A stretch of DNA of 64,000 nucleotides, from NCBI GenBank assembly GCA_963774935.1, contig CAVZGO010000007.1:310001-374000 (forward strand). Reading direction: 5' to 3'. The notes under the pieces are model-generated. The model saw nothing but the letters and a program-made list of their open reading frames with translations. It did no database searches and was not told where the DNA came from. Positions 1-8,796 of this stretch are shown in pieces. This DNA is from CAVZGO01 sp963774935. Lineage in GTDB: Bacteria; Chloroflexota; Anaerolineae; Anaerolineales; UBA4823. Each line of letters begins with the position of its first letter. The first letter of the stretch is position 1. Position numbers and translations under genes: made by a program.

Positions 1-2
1 TG

Positions 3-203
3 AAAGGCTTACGCACGGATCCTGGCAGTGAATTATTTTGGCCATGGGACGCGGGGATTTCAATGAATTTTATTTCCGCAGACACTCAAATATCTCCACG
101 AGAAATCAAATTCGAAACGAGCGCATTAGCACCGACACCAGGGCAGCCAGTGCGCATCCTGGCTGATGGTGGGGATATCCTGCTGGCAGAAATTATCCGC
201 TGA
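3..203 (+). CDS. C-terminal tail of an unidentified protein (cut by window start)
   Basis: An open frame runs from the window edge to a TGA at 201-203 and gives 66 residues of a C-terminus. The tail contains FWPWDAGISMNF and ends in LADGGDILLAEIIR. It is mixed hydrophilic and hydrophobic with no membrane segment or motif that I recognise. Its stop lies one base before the ATG of the next gene (205), a coupling typical of this locus, which supports it being a real gene end. I cannot assign a function. Confidence 0.5.
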   Translation, partial: KGLRTDPGSELFWPWDAGISMNFISADTQISPREIKFETSALAPTPGQPVRILADGGDILLAEIIR

Positions 204-204
204 T

Positions 205-2310
205 ATGTACTGGTTACGCTTAGGCTCGATCCTCCTTCCCTTAACCTGGCTGCTCTTGTTCAGCCTGCTCTGGCTTGGCGGCTGGCTGCTGACCAGCCAT
301 TTATTCAGCCTGCGCTCACGCGAGCGCATACTCAGCGGATTGGCGACTGGTATTTTGCTCTTCATTGTGCTGGCGAATGCTCTGGCGCCCCTAACCGGCT
401 GGATTTTCGCTTCTGCGGGAAAAGCTGCCAGCGTAAACATCCTGTTTTGGCTGGCAGCGCTATCAACCGCCGGACTGGGGCTTCTGGCTTACTTCATCCA
501 CCGGCGCCAGGTACATCCCAACCCCTTGCCGTTGCTAGATAGAGAGGATCTTCAAGCCTGGCCGCAGTTATTGTCTGCAGCAGCCTTGATGGTGCTTTTT
601 ACCCTGATTAACCGCGGACTTGCCCTGTTTGACGATTACCACAACTTGCCCATCGTATCCATGATCGCTGCCGGTGACCTGCCGCCCCATTTTTACCTAA
701 ACCCTGAATTCCGGCTGGATTATCACTACGGACTGCACATCCTGGGCGCCAGCATGATGCGGGTGGGCGGGCTCACACCCTGGGGCGCTTTTGACTTGAG
801 CAAAACCATCAGCCTGGCAATTGCGATCCCTCTCGCCTGGTTATGGTTCAGGCGCGTCACGCACAATCAACACGCGGCTTTTTGGGGCAGCCTGCTGGTG
901 CTATTCGCTGGTGGAGCGCGCTGGCTCCTGCTGCTGTTCCCTCAACAGACCCTTCAGCAGCTTGGCAGTGGATTGCGCTTATTAGGCTCCGCTCTGGCGA
1001 CCGGTCCAGATCTATTCACCGTGCTGTACAGCCCCTGGAAGATCGAAGGCGGGGGGCCCTTCCCATTCCCGTTTGCCTTCACCAATGGCGTTGCCCAGCC
1101 ACTGAACATGGCACTTGCCAGCGCCGGTGCTTTACCGCAGGCAACCCTGCTGCTGCTCCTGCTGCTGGCACGCCGTCGCTGGACCCCACTCCAGGGCATC
1201 CTGTACGGCTTGCTGCTTGCTTCACTGGCATTAACGGCTGAACACATCTTCGGCTTCATACTCGGCGGAGTAGCTCTCACCGGGCTCGGAATATTGCTCA
1301 AATTCTGGCGCGATAAAGCCAGGCATTCCAGCGCTCGTTGGAATACAGCCTTGGCACAACTGGGAAACTGGTTATGGGTGCTGGTGCCGGCAGTCCTACT
1401 GGCAGTAGTCGCGGGTGGGGTGATCCATGGTGTGCTGCGCGATTTGATCTCACAGCCTGCTACAAGCGCTGCACAAGCCAGCACCACCTTCGGCGGTTTC
1501 AGCCTGCGCTGGCCACCTGCCCTGACCTCTGCCCACTTTGGCGCACTGTCCATTACCAATCCATCCCAACTGCTCATCGCTCTGGTAGAAACCGGTGCGC
1601 TGCTTTTCCTGGCACCCCTGGCAATCTGGTGGGCATTCCGCCGGGCGCGCCACGGCACATGGCCTCCAGCCTGGATGGCAGCCGGAGCTGTGCTCAGCTT
1701 CATCGTCGCCCTTTTCATCGTCTATGAGGTTGAAAGAGATACATCGCGCTTCACCGGCTCGGCGGTATACATCTGGTTGATTCTGGGCTTTCCTCTCGCC
1801 TGGATTTTGTTCCGGACTGGAAAATCCTGGCTGCAAGTTCTCCTGGGAATTGGTTACGCCACCGCTGTGCTGGGTGGGATTGCGCTTTTTAGCATCCAGT
1901 TGATTTCCATCACCAAACCACAGTTCACCTATTTTGTCAAAATCCCCGATGCCCAGATGAACCAGCAATTTTGGGATCGCCTGGAAGAAAACACCCAGGT
2001 TTTCGACACGCTGCCTTATCGCTCCGTGACTTTATTTGGACGTGGCGCCGGGCGAGCATCAGCCGAAATCTACCAGCCCTACCCGGAATGGCTGGCCCTC
2101 GCTGAAGTAATGGACCCGCTGCAAATTGCTCAGGCAGGTTATGCGTATCTCTACCTGGATAAAGAAACCTGGCAGGCATTAACCCCGCCGCAAAAACAGG
2201 CTCTCGAGCAGCCATGTATTGTGCGTTTGAGTCCTGATTCCACCTTAACAACGCAAGGTGCTCAACAAAGAGGTTTTCCCTGGCTTCTCGATTTGCACGC
2301 CTGCCATTAA
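205..2310 (+). CDS. Large multi-spanning membrane protein, GT39-like architecture
   Basis: This is a 701-residue protein with roughly a dozen hydrophobic segments. The first begins right at the N-terminus (LTWLLLFSLLWLGGWLL). A soluble C-terminal tail of about 120 residues ends with GFPWLLDLHACH. The layout, with a charged loop containing DYHYGLHILG and a C-terminal tail carrying YLYLDKETWQ, resembles lipid-linked-sugar glycosyltransferases or uncharacterised membrane proteins of bacterial polysaccharide loci. I see no diagnostic catalytic motif. I chose ATG 205 because it follows the stop of the upstream gene by one base; an in-frame ATG at 166 would add 13 residues inside that gene. The role as a membrane glycosyltransferase or polymerase is inferred. 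Confidence 0.7.
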   Translation: MYWLRLGSILLPLTWLLLFSLLWLGGWLLTSHLFSLRSRERILSGLATGILLFIVLANALAPLTGWIFASAGKAASVNILFWLAALSTAGLGLLAYFIHRRQVHPNPLPLLDREDLQAWPQLLSAAALMVLFTLINRGLALFDDYHNLPIVSMIAAGDLPPHFYLNPEFRLDYHYGLHILGASMMRVGGLTPWGAFDLSKTISLAIAIPLAWLWFRRVTHNQHAAFWGSLLVLFAGGARWLLLLFPQQTLQQLGSGLRLLGSALATGPDLFTVLYSPWKIEGGGPFPFPFAFTNGVAQPLNMALASAGALPQATLLLLLLLARRRWTPLQGILYGLLLASLALTAEHIFGFILGGVALTGLGILLKFWRDKARHSSARWNTALAQLGNWLWVLVPAVLLAVVAGGVIHGVLRDLISQPATSAAQASTTFGGFSLRWPPALTSAHFGALSITNPSQLLIALVETGALLFLAPLAIWWAFRRARHGTWPPAWMAAGAVLSFIVALFIVYEVERDTSRFTGSAVYIWLILGFPLAWILFRTGKSWLQVLLGIGYATAVLGGIALFSIQLISITKPQFTYFVKIPDAQMNQQFWDRLEENTQVFDTLPYRSVTLFGRGAGRASAEIYQPYPEWLALAEVMDPLQIAQAGYAYLYLDKETWQALTPPQKQALEQPCIVRLSPDSTLTTQGAQQRGFPWLLDLHACH

Positions 2311-2336
2311 TCTTCCCAATCTGACCAAAATCATCC

Positions 2337-2364
2337 TTGACCAATCTCATCCAACGGTTATAAT
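2337..2364 (+). promoter_or_regulatory. Near-consensus sigma70-type promoter upstream of the EPS regulator
   Basis: A TTGACC hexamer (2337-2342) is followed by a 16-base spacer and a perfect TATAAT (2359-2364). Transcription would start near 2371, leaving a leader of only about 14 bases before the ATG at 2385. No clear Shine-Dalgarno sequence lies in that leader, so the first gene may be translated almost leaderless. This is the best promoter in the window and probably drives the regulator and the exporter genes behind it. Confidence 0.65.
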
Positions 2365-2384
2365 TCAATTTCTGAATTTTAGCC

Positions 2385-2948
2385 ATGATTGATATTCCCG
2401 GCAGCAGTGGGCTGTCTTCCGAAACTTTATCCCCCGTGGATCTCGACCGGCAATTCATACTGCTGGAACAAATCGAATATGATCCAGATATCACCCAGGC
2501 GAATCTGGCTGACCAGTTGGGGGTTGCTGTTGGCACAGTCAACTGGCATCTAAAGCGGCTGGTCGCAAAAGGGTATGTTAAAGTCAAGCGTGCCCAGCGT
2601 CGCAAGCTGCGCTATATCATTACCCCAGAAGGAATTGCACTGCGCACCCGGCTGGCTGTCCATTACATTGAAACGTCCATGAATTTATACCGCCGCACGC
2701 GGCTGCGCGTGCGCGAGCTGCTTGCACAGGTCAGGCTATCTGGTTCCGATAGTGTCGTCATCGATGGTGAGGGGGATATTGCAGAGATCTGCCGCCTGAC
2801 CTGTCTGGAAGAAGCGATCAAGATAATTCCAATGCCGGCGTCGAGTGCAGACACCCCCGGGTCGTCTCTCGACAGCTACCCTGTCCTGGAAGTGCGTGGC
2901 ACGCGCGTGTCTCTACGTACGGATCACCACGACCAGTTACCAGGCTAA
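2385..2948 (+). CDS. MarR-type EPS-associated winged-helix regulator with extra C-terminal domain
   Basis: This 187-residue protein has an N-terminal winged helix-turn-helix (about residues 20-100) with the recognition-helix stretch LGVAVGTVNWHLKRLVAKG and a basic wing KRAQRRKLRY. The match is to the EPS-associated MarR-family regulators found at the head of exopolysaccharide loci. Those are usually about 100-110 residues. Here a further 80 residues follow, with VVIDGEGDIAEICRL and a conserved-looking VLEVRGTRVSL, which could be a small alpha/beta ligand-sensing or protein-contact domain. The gene has its own strong promoter and stands before the export genes, so control of the locus is likely. 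DNA binding is well supported; the function of the C-terminal part is unknown. Confidence 0.8.
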   Translation: MIDIPGSSGLSSETLSPVDLDRQFILLEQIEYDPDITQANLADQLGVAVGTVNWHLKRLVAKGYVKVKRAQRRKLRYIITPEGIALRTRLAVHYIETSMNLYRRTRLRVRELLAQVRLSGSDSVVIDGEGDIAEICRLTCLEEAIKIIPMPASSADTPGSSLDSYPVLEVRGTRVSLRTDHHDQLPG

Positions 2949-2992
2949 ATAAGATCAGGCATGCTGCCATAGGAGAGCAAAGGATAGGTCAC

Positions 2993-4006
2993 ATGAGCCA
3001 ACAAACTACCGCATCCAACCTGGATTTCTGGCGAAAACGCCGTGTGTGCGTCACCGGTGGGGCTGGATTCCTGGGCTCATTCCTGGTGGAAAACCTGCGC
3101 CAGCGCGGAGCTGACGTATTTGTTCCACGCATCGAAGATTTCGACCTGGTCAACCTGGATGACATCCGGCGCATGCTCAAAACCGCTCAACCGGAAATGA
3201 TCATCCATCTGGCTGCCCTGGCTGGCGGCATTGGCGCCAATCGCGCCAGACCCGCCGATTTCTTTTATATCAACTTGATGATGGGTGTGCAGCTTATGCA
3301 TGAAGCCTGGAGCGCCGGCGTAGAGAAGTTTGTGGCGATCGGGACCATCTGCGCTTATCCAAAGTTCACGCCTCTGCCGTTCCAGGAGGAAAATCTTTGG
3401 GATGGCTACCCCGAAGAGACCAATGCTCCTTACGGGCTGGCTAAGAAAATGCTGCTGGTTCAAGCTCAGGCGTACCGGGAGCAACATGGCTTTAACGCCA
3501 TTTATCTGCTTCCAGTCAATCTTTATGGTCCACGCGATAACTTCAACCTGGAAACTTCGCATGTCATCCCGGCTTTGATCCGAAAATGCCTGGAAGCCCG
3601 GCAGCGCGGCGACAAACAGGTGGTACTGTGGGGTGATGGCTCACCCACCCGCGAATTCTTATACGTGGAAGATGCTGCCGAAGGCATCACCCTGGCTGCT
3701 GAACACTATGACGGCTCCGAGCCGGTCAACCTGGGCTCTGGCAACGAGATCAGCATCAAGGATCTGGCCGAGTTGATTGCCCGCCTTACCGGCTTCGAGG
3801 GCGAACTGGTTTGGGATACCAGCAAGCCGAATGGTCAACCACGCCGGGCGCTGGATGTATCCCGCGCAGCAGCTTATTTCGGCTTTCGCGCGCAAATGCC
3901 ATTCGATGAGGGACTTCGTCGCACCATTGAATGGTACCGTACCTCCCAACTCGCTGGTAGCATTGCCCCGCGTACCGACTTGCCTGGCACAAAATTATCC
4001 TCATGA
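2993..4006 (+). CDS. fcl: GDP-L-fucose synthase-like NAD(P)-dependent epimerase/reductase
   Basis: This 337-residue short-chain dehydrogenase of the extended type has a Rossmann motif VTGGAGFLGSFLVENL at about residue 20, the NAD-contacting HLAALAGGIGANRARPADFF, an active-site YGLAKK (Tyr-x3-Lys) near residue 146, and LYGPRDNFN. This pattern is typical of GDP-4-keto-6-deoxymannose epimerase-reductases, which make GDP-L-fucose. No GDP-mannose 4,6-dehydratase gene is in the window, so the substrate would come from elsewhere, or the enzyme may act on a related GDP-sugar such as a heptose. The stop overlaps the start of the ABC permease by four bases (ATGA), so the two are co-translated. Confidence 0.8.
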   Translation: MSQQTTASNLDFWRKRRVCVTGGAGFLGSFLVENLRQRGADVFVPRIEDFDLVNLDDIRRMLKTAQPEMIIHLAALAGGIGANRARPADFFYINLMMGVQLMHEAWSAGVEKFVAIGTICAYPKFTPLPFQEENLWDGYPEETNAPYGLAKKMLLVQAQAYREQHGFNAIYLLPVNLYGPRDNFNLETSHVIPALIRKCLEARQRGDKQVVLWGDGSPTREFLYVEDAAEGITLAAEHYDGSEPVNLGSGNEISIKDLAELIARLTGFEGELVWDTSKPNGQPRRALDVSRAAAYFGFRAQMPFDEGLRRTIEWYRTSQLAGSIAPRTDLPGTKLSS

Positions 4007-4878
4007 CCCAGACCGCACTTACCACCCACCCCGCGGAAGAAATTGTCACCATTCGCCCGGCGCATGGCTGGTCTGCGCTTAATTTGCGCGACTTGTGGCG
4101 CTATCGCGAGTTGATCTATTTCCTGATCTGGCGGGACATTAAGGTACGCTACAAACAGACCGCCCTGGGAGTTGCCTGGGCAGTGCTGCAACCCGTGCTC
4201 ACCATGGTCGTCTTTACCTTCATCTTTGGCCGAGTGGCTAATGTTCCCACTGATGGTGTCCCCTACCCGATTTTCTCGTATACCGGTTTGCTACCCTGGG
4301 GCCTGTTCACCAAAGCCATTTCAGATGCTGGACGTTCCTTGATCACCAACCGCTCGATGATCACGAAAGTTTATTTTCCCCGCCTGGTGATCCCGCTTGC
4401 ATCCGTTCTGAGCGGCATGGTGGATTTCGGCATTTCCTTTGTGGTGCTTCTGGGTCTCATGGCGTATTACAATTTTGCCCCGGCCAGCAGCTACCAGGTG
4501 GTGCTGACCTGGCGGATATTACTGCTGCCATTCTTCATCCTCCTGGCTTTGATCACTGCATTGGGCGCCGGGTTGTGGCTCTCTGCTCTGAACGTGCTCT
4601 ATCGCGATATCAACCATCTGCTGCCATTCCTCACTCAGTTTTGGCTCTTCGTGACGCCGGTGGCTTATTCCGCCTCGATGTTCTCAGAAAAGATGCAATT
4701 CCTGATGTCTTTTAATCCGATGACAGGCGTGGTTGAGGGGTTTCGATGGGCGCTCCTGGGCCTCGGCTCAGCTCCAGGAACTTATTTTTGGATTTCGGTG
4801 CTGATATCAGTAATCACCATGGTATCGGGCTTGTTTTATTTCCGGCGAATGGAACGCACATTTGCCGATGAGATTTGA
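4003..4878 (+). CDS. wzm: Polysaccharide ABC exporter permease (Wzm-type)
   Basis: This 291-residue ABC-2 permease has a cytoplasmic N-terminus carrying FLIWRDIKVRYKQTALG, the classic amphipathic entry of the O-antigen/teichoic-acid exporter permeases. Six hydrophobic spans follow. The internal stretch SMITKVYFPRLVIPLAS is also typical. It overlaps the upstream gene by four bases and is followed after three bases by the ATPase gene, forming a Wzm/Wzt pair that would move a completed, lipid-linked glycan across the cytoplasmic membrane. Confidence 0.93.
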   Translation: MTQTALTTHPAEEIVTIRPAHGWSALNLRDLWRYRELIYFLIWRDIKVRYKQTALGVAWAVLQPVLTMVVFTFIFGRVANVPTDGVPYPIFSYTGLLPWGLFTKAISDAGRSLITNRSMITKVYFPRLVIPLASVLSGMVDFGISFVVLLGLMAYYNFAPASSYQVVLTWRILLLPFFILLALITALGAGLWLSALNVLYRDINHLLPFLTQFWLFVTPVAYSASMFSEKMQFLMSFNPMTGVVEGFRWALLGLGSAPGTYFWISVLISVITMVSGLFYFRRMERTFADEI

Positions 4879-4881
4879 TTT

Positions 4882-6180
4882 ATGAATAATATTGCTATCC
4901 AGGTTGAGCACCTGAGCAAGATTTATAAAATTGGGCTTGCCCCCGAGCGCTACCGCACCTTCAGGGATACCCTGGCGGATACTGCGACCGCGCCTGTACG
5001 AGCTGTCAAGGGTATATTTCATCGATCAAACCAGGCTGCGCTTCCGCAATCAGGCAAAAATACGATCTGGGCTTTAAAAGATGTGTCTTTCGACGTCAAA
5101 AAAGGCCAGGTATTGGGCGTAATCGGTCGTAATGGCGCCGGGAAAAGCACCTTGCTGAAAATCCTCTCGCGCATCACCGAGCCGTCCGAGGGTCAGGCAG
5201 AAATTCACGGTCGTGTAGGCTCGTTACTGGAGGTGGGCACCGGTTTTCATCCCGAATTGACCGGGCGTGAGAACATCATGTTAAACGGCGCTATCCTGGG
5301 CATGAAACGCAACGAGATAGAGCACAAGTTCGATGAGATCGTTGCCTTTTCCGAGGTTGAAAAGTTTATCGATACCCCGGTAAAGCGCTACTCCAGTGGC
5401 ATGTATTTGCGCCTGGCATTCGCTGTTGCAGCCCACATGGAGCCGGAGATACTGGTGGTTGATGAGGTGCTGGCGGTTGGCGATGCCGAGTTCCAGCGCA
5501 AGTGCATGGGAAAAATGAGTGATGTCGCCGATGCAGGCCGGACGGTATTGTTTGTCAGCCATAATATGTCGGCGATATTACGACTCACCGAGGAGACCAT
5601 CGTTCTTGAAAAAGGGCAGATGGTGCTGCGCGCCCCCACTCCCCAGGCTGTGGATTATTACCTCTCGTCAGGATACTCGCAGGTTGGTGAACGCTTCTGG
5701 CACACCGATGAAGTGCCGGCAGAAGCGGCGCCTTTTCACCCGTTAGCCATGCGCATTCGCGACGCTCAAAAGCGGGTCGTCGAGACTGTGCGCTCCACAG
5801 AACCGTTCTCGGTCGAAATTGATTATCGCCTGGATGCTCCGATAAACGGCCTGCGCCTGGGGATCTACCTGATGAGCACGCGAGGAGAGCTGGTGTTTAC
5901 AGCTTTTGACACTGACACACCCGAATTGTTCGAACGCTACCCGCTGCGCCCAGCTGGCAATTACACCAGCCGCTGTCAAATCCCGGCGGACTTTCTAAAC
6001 GAAGGCCGTTTTGTGCTGGGCATCAACGCCAGCACCTACCGAGTCCGGCGTTATTTCCAGGACGAGCAGGCGATTACCTTCACAGTCGATGGCTCAGGAG
6101 CACCAGGAATGCAATGGGGCGAGCCTCGCCAGGGCTCTGTTCGCCCGCGGCTGGAATGGATCATTCAACCAAATAATTAA
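4882..6180 (+). CDS. wzt: Polysaccharide ABC exporter ATPase with Wzt C-terminal glycan-binding domain
   Basis: The protein has 432 residues. The nucleotide-binding domain occupies about residues 5-250: Walker A GRNGAGKST near residue 82, ABC signature YSSGM, Walker B EILVVDEVLAVGD and the switch histidine in FVSHNM. A second domain (about residues 275-430) has the beta-rich character of the Wzt C-terminal domain, which recognises a modified non-reducing end of the polysaccharide before export. Its presence implies that the exported chain carries a terminal cap or tailored sugar, consistent with the methyl-, sulfo- and acyltransferases in this locus. Confidence 0.93.
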   Translation: MNNIAIQVEHLSKIYKIGLAPERYRTFRDTLADTATAPVRAVKGIFHRSNQAALPQSGKNTIWALKDVSFDVKKGQVLGVIGRNGAGKSTLLKILSRITEPSEGQAEIHGRVGSLLEVGTGFHPELTGRENIMLNGAILGMKRNEIEHKFDEIVAFSEVEKFIDTPVKRYSSGMYLRLAFAVAAHMEPEILVVDEVLAVGDAEFQRKCMGKMSDVADAGRTVLFVSHNMSAILRLTEETIVLEKGQMVLRAPTPQAVDYYLSSGYSQVGERFWHTDEVPAEAAPFHPLAMRIRDAQKRVVETVRSTEPFSVEIDYRLDAPINGLRLGIYLMSTRGELVFTAFDTDTPELFERYPLRPAGNYTSRCQIPADFLNEGRFVLGINASTYRVRRYFQDEQAITFTVDGSGAPGMQWGEPRQGSVRPRLEWIIQPNN

Positions 6181-6238
6181 CCTGCATGAACCAATCTATT
6201 TAGAACATACTGCCGGATTCTGATGAAGTAAGATAACC

Positions 6239-7870
6239 ATGACTAACCTGATTAGCAAAAAGACTGTCAAAAACGTGCTTGGAGAGCTTCCTCTCACTGC
6301 CGAGTTGTACTGGCTTCTCCGCCAGCGCGGTAAGCCGGTGAATAAAAGCTTTTCTCTGCATCGCACCCATAAACGGCTACCGGAATGGATTGAGCAGGTC
6401 CAGGCATCGAAGAAATCATCTGCTGTAAAGCCCTCCGGTAAGAAAATCGTTATTTTCACAACACTTCGCTATTGGGTTGAGCATTCTATATTGCTAAGCC
6501 TGGCGTTATCTGGCTTAGGCCATGACGTTACCCTGAGCTACTTACCGTACAACAATTGGCGTTCCCGCATGAATCGCTTTGATTTGCGCCGTCAAAACCT
6601 GTATGCAAATAAGGTCCTGCACCCAGCACAGGCACTCATCCATCCGGTCTCTTTCTTGGATGTTTCCAATCCGGCAAAAAACCTGCCTTCCACATTGCAA
6701 GACGCCATAGAAGAAGTATCCGTGCGCGACACCCAATACACATTGCAGGTCGAGGATATCGATCGGCGCAGTGATCTATTCCGCCTGCGAATTGAGCGCA
6801 ATACCCAGGCTGCACTGGCAGCCCTGAAATGGCTGCAGGGCAATCGCCCAGACGTGCTGGTAACTCCCAACGGCAGCATCCTGGAAATGGGCGCCGTCTA
6901 CCAGGTGGCACGATATTTAGAGATTCCACTTGTGACGTATGAGTTTGGCGAGCAGCGGGAGCGCATCTGGCTGGCACAGAATGATGAAGTCATGCTGCAG
7001 CATACCGACGATTTATGGATGGCTTTCAAGAATCACCCCCTCGAACAGGCAGAGTCAGAACAGATTCGGGAACTGTATGCATCGCGCCAGCAGGCCAGCC
7101 TGTGGGAGAATTTCTCCCGCCGCTGGCAAGGACAACCCTCACAGGGCGGCGAACAGGTGCGCCAGGCGCTCAGCCTGGATGAACGCCCTGTCGCCGTACT
7201 GGCTGCCAATGTCATCGGTGATAGCCTGACCTTGGGCAGGCGGGTATTCAGCCGCGATATGACTGAGTGGCTGCAGCGCACATTGCGTAACTTTGCTCAA
7301 CGCCCCCAGGCGCAGCTCGTGGTGCGGGTGCATCCTGGTGAACGCTATACTAAGGGTCCCTCTGTCGCTGATGTCGTGCGCCAGACCCTGACCGATTTGC
7401 CCGAGAACATTCGACTGGTAGCGGCAGGCGATGCTATCAACACCTATGATCTGCTCGAAATCGCAGACCTTGGCCTGGTGTATACCACAACGGTGGGCAT
7501 GGAAATGGCGATGAGCGGTGTGCCGGCAATTGTCACCGGCCAGACCCATTATCGAGGCAAAGGCTTCACGATCGATCCCGATAGTTGGGAGGAATACTTC
7601 CTGCAGCTTAATCAACAGATACAAGCTGCTACTAGCTACAGCAAAACAACTCCCCGGCTGGAGCGCAGCCAGGTGGAGCTGGCATGGCAGTATGCCTACC
7701 GCTTCTTCTTCAACTATCCCACTCCTTTTCCCTGGCACCTGCTCCATTTCTGGAATGAGCTTGAAGACTGGCCGCTATCGAGAGTTCTTTCGCCGGAGGG
7801 TCAGGCCACCTATGGTGAAGCATTTAAAAGCCTGGCAGGCGAGCCGCGTTCCTGGAGGAATGCAGGATGA
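6239..7870 (+). CDS. Capsule-polysaccharide-synthesis-like GT-B glycosyltransferase
   Basis: This 543-residue soluble protein has a C-terminal half that resembles the capsule synthesis (KpsC/KpsS, CDP-glycerol transferase-like) GT-B fold. It shows VVRVHPGERYTKG around residue 360 and the donor-site stretch YTTTVGMEMAMSGVPAIVTG near residue 420. Proteins at 19836 and 30987 carry equivalent motifs, so the locus has three members of this class. Such enzymes transfer Kdo, glycerol phosphate or similar units. A nonulosonic acid donor is a reasonable guess here but is not shown. The last four bases overlap the next gene. Confidence 0.65.
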   Translation: MTNLISKKTVKNVLGELPLTAELYWLLRQRGKPVNKSFSLHRTHKRLPEWIEQVQASKKSSAVKPSGKKIVIFTTLRYWVEHSILLSLALSGLGHDVTLSYLPYNNWRSRMNRFDLRRQNLYANKVLHPAQALIHPVSFLDVSNPAKNLPSTLQDAIEEVSVRDTQYTLQVEDIDRRSDLFRLRIERNTQAALAALKWLQGNRPDVLVTPNGSILEMGAVYQVARYLEIPLVTYEFGEQRERIWLAQNDEVMLQHTDDLWMAFKNHPLEQAESEQIRELYASRQQASLWENFSRRWQGQPSQGGEQVRQALSLDERPVAVLAANVIGDSLTLGRRVFSRDMTEWLQRTLRNFAQRPQAQLVVRVHPGERYTKGPSVADVVRQTLTDLPENIRLVAAGDAINTYDLLEIADLGLVYTTTVGMEMAMSGVPAIVTGQTHYRGKGFTIDPDSWEEYFLQLNQQIQAATSYSKTTPRLERSQVELAWQYAYRFFFNYPTPFPWHLLHFWNELEDWPLSRVLSPEGQATYGEAFKSLAGEPRSWRNAG

Positions 7871-8733
7871 GCAGCGTTAAGCAGGATGTGCGCCAATTTT
7901 ACGACCAGATCGGATGGTCTCTGGTGGGCGAGGATACCTACCAAAATGCCCATTACGAAGACCTTCGATCTGTCTCGCGTGAATACATCCATCGCTGTCA
8001 TATGCGGGTCAAACGCCACCTGCACCAGGAAGGTTACATCCTGCTAGATGCAGGCTCTGGTCCGATCCAGTATCCCCAATACCTGGAATATTCACGCGAT
8101 TATCGTTATCGCCTGTGCGCCGACATTTCAATCACTGCTCTGCGCGAGGCTCGTAAACGCATCGGGAACCACGGTCTGTTCGTTGTTACCGATATTGCCA
8201 ACCTGCCCTTTAAGCCGGGCGTTTTTGATGGCGTGGTATCTTTGCACACCATCCACCACCTGCCAGAGGATGAACACCTGCAAGCTTATTCCGAGCTTTA
8301 CCGTGTGCTTGCACCTCAGCACAGCGCTGTCGTAGTAAATGGCTGGCCATCATCAAAATTGATGGGCATCAGCGAGCCATTCATCCGGCTCAAAAAGCGC
8401 CTCAAAAGTGGGCTTGATCGGTTATCGGGGCGACCCCATCCGGCAGGCACGGCATCCGCGGATAAGAAACGCCTCAAATCTGAACGCAAGAAGTCTAAAG
8501 GAACCTTTACCAACCGGCATGATTACACCTGGGTCAAGCAAGTGGTCGGCGGTGAGATGCCGCTGGAGATTCGCGTCTGGCGCAGCGTCAGCGTCCGTTT
8601 TCTGCGCACCTTCATCCATCCCTGGCTGGGCGGACGCTACTGGTTGAAATTATTGTATAAACTGGAAGAACGTTATCCGCATTATTTTGGAGAAAATGGG
8701 CAGTATCCGCTCATCGTGATTACAAAGCTGTGA
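7867..8733 (+). CDS. SAM-dependent methyltransferase (class I)
   Basis: This 288-residue protein has the class I motif I LLDAGSGPIQYPQYL near residue 60, an acidic ADIS and the catalytic-region stretch VVSLHTIHHLPEDEHL. The C-terminal third is rich in Lys and Arg (RLKKRLKSGLDRLSG) and aromatic residues. It starts inside the previous gene by an ATGA overlap, so it probably methylates a sugar in the product of the neighbouring glycosyltransferases. The substrate cannot be read from the sequence. Confidence 0.8.
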   Translation: MSSVKQDVRQFYDQIGWSLVGEDTYQNAHYEDLRSVSREYIHRCHMRVKRHLHQEGYILLDAGSGPIQYPQYLEYSRDYRYRLCADISITALREARKRIGNHGLFVVTDIANLPFKPGVFDGVVSLHTIHHLPEDEHLQAYSELYRVLAPQHSAVVVNGWPSSKLMGISEPFIRLKKRLKSGLDRLSGRPHPAGTASADKKRLKSERKKSKGTFTNRHDYTWVKQVVGGEMPLEIRVWRSVSVRFLRTFIHPWLGGRYWLKLLYKLEERYPHYFGENGQYPLIVITKL

Positions 8734-8796
8734 GCCGCGAACCCGTGGCAAGTCTATCCTGCCTGGTCGTCAACTGCTCATCTACAGGAGTTTATT

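Noticed and set aside
126..440. Minus-strand open frame of 104 codons near the start
   Set aside because: It is antisense to two coupled + strand genes, is rich in Ser, Arg and Gln, and has no motif. It is a shadow frame.
954..1968. Long minus-strand open frames of 254 and 172 codons inside the first membrane protein gene
   Set aside because: The + strand frame encodes a consistent multi-span protein; the antisense frames are low-complexity Ser/Ala/Arg sequences caused by codon bias.
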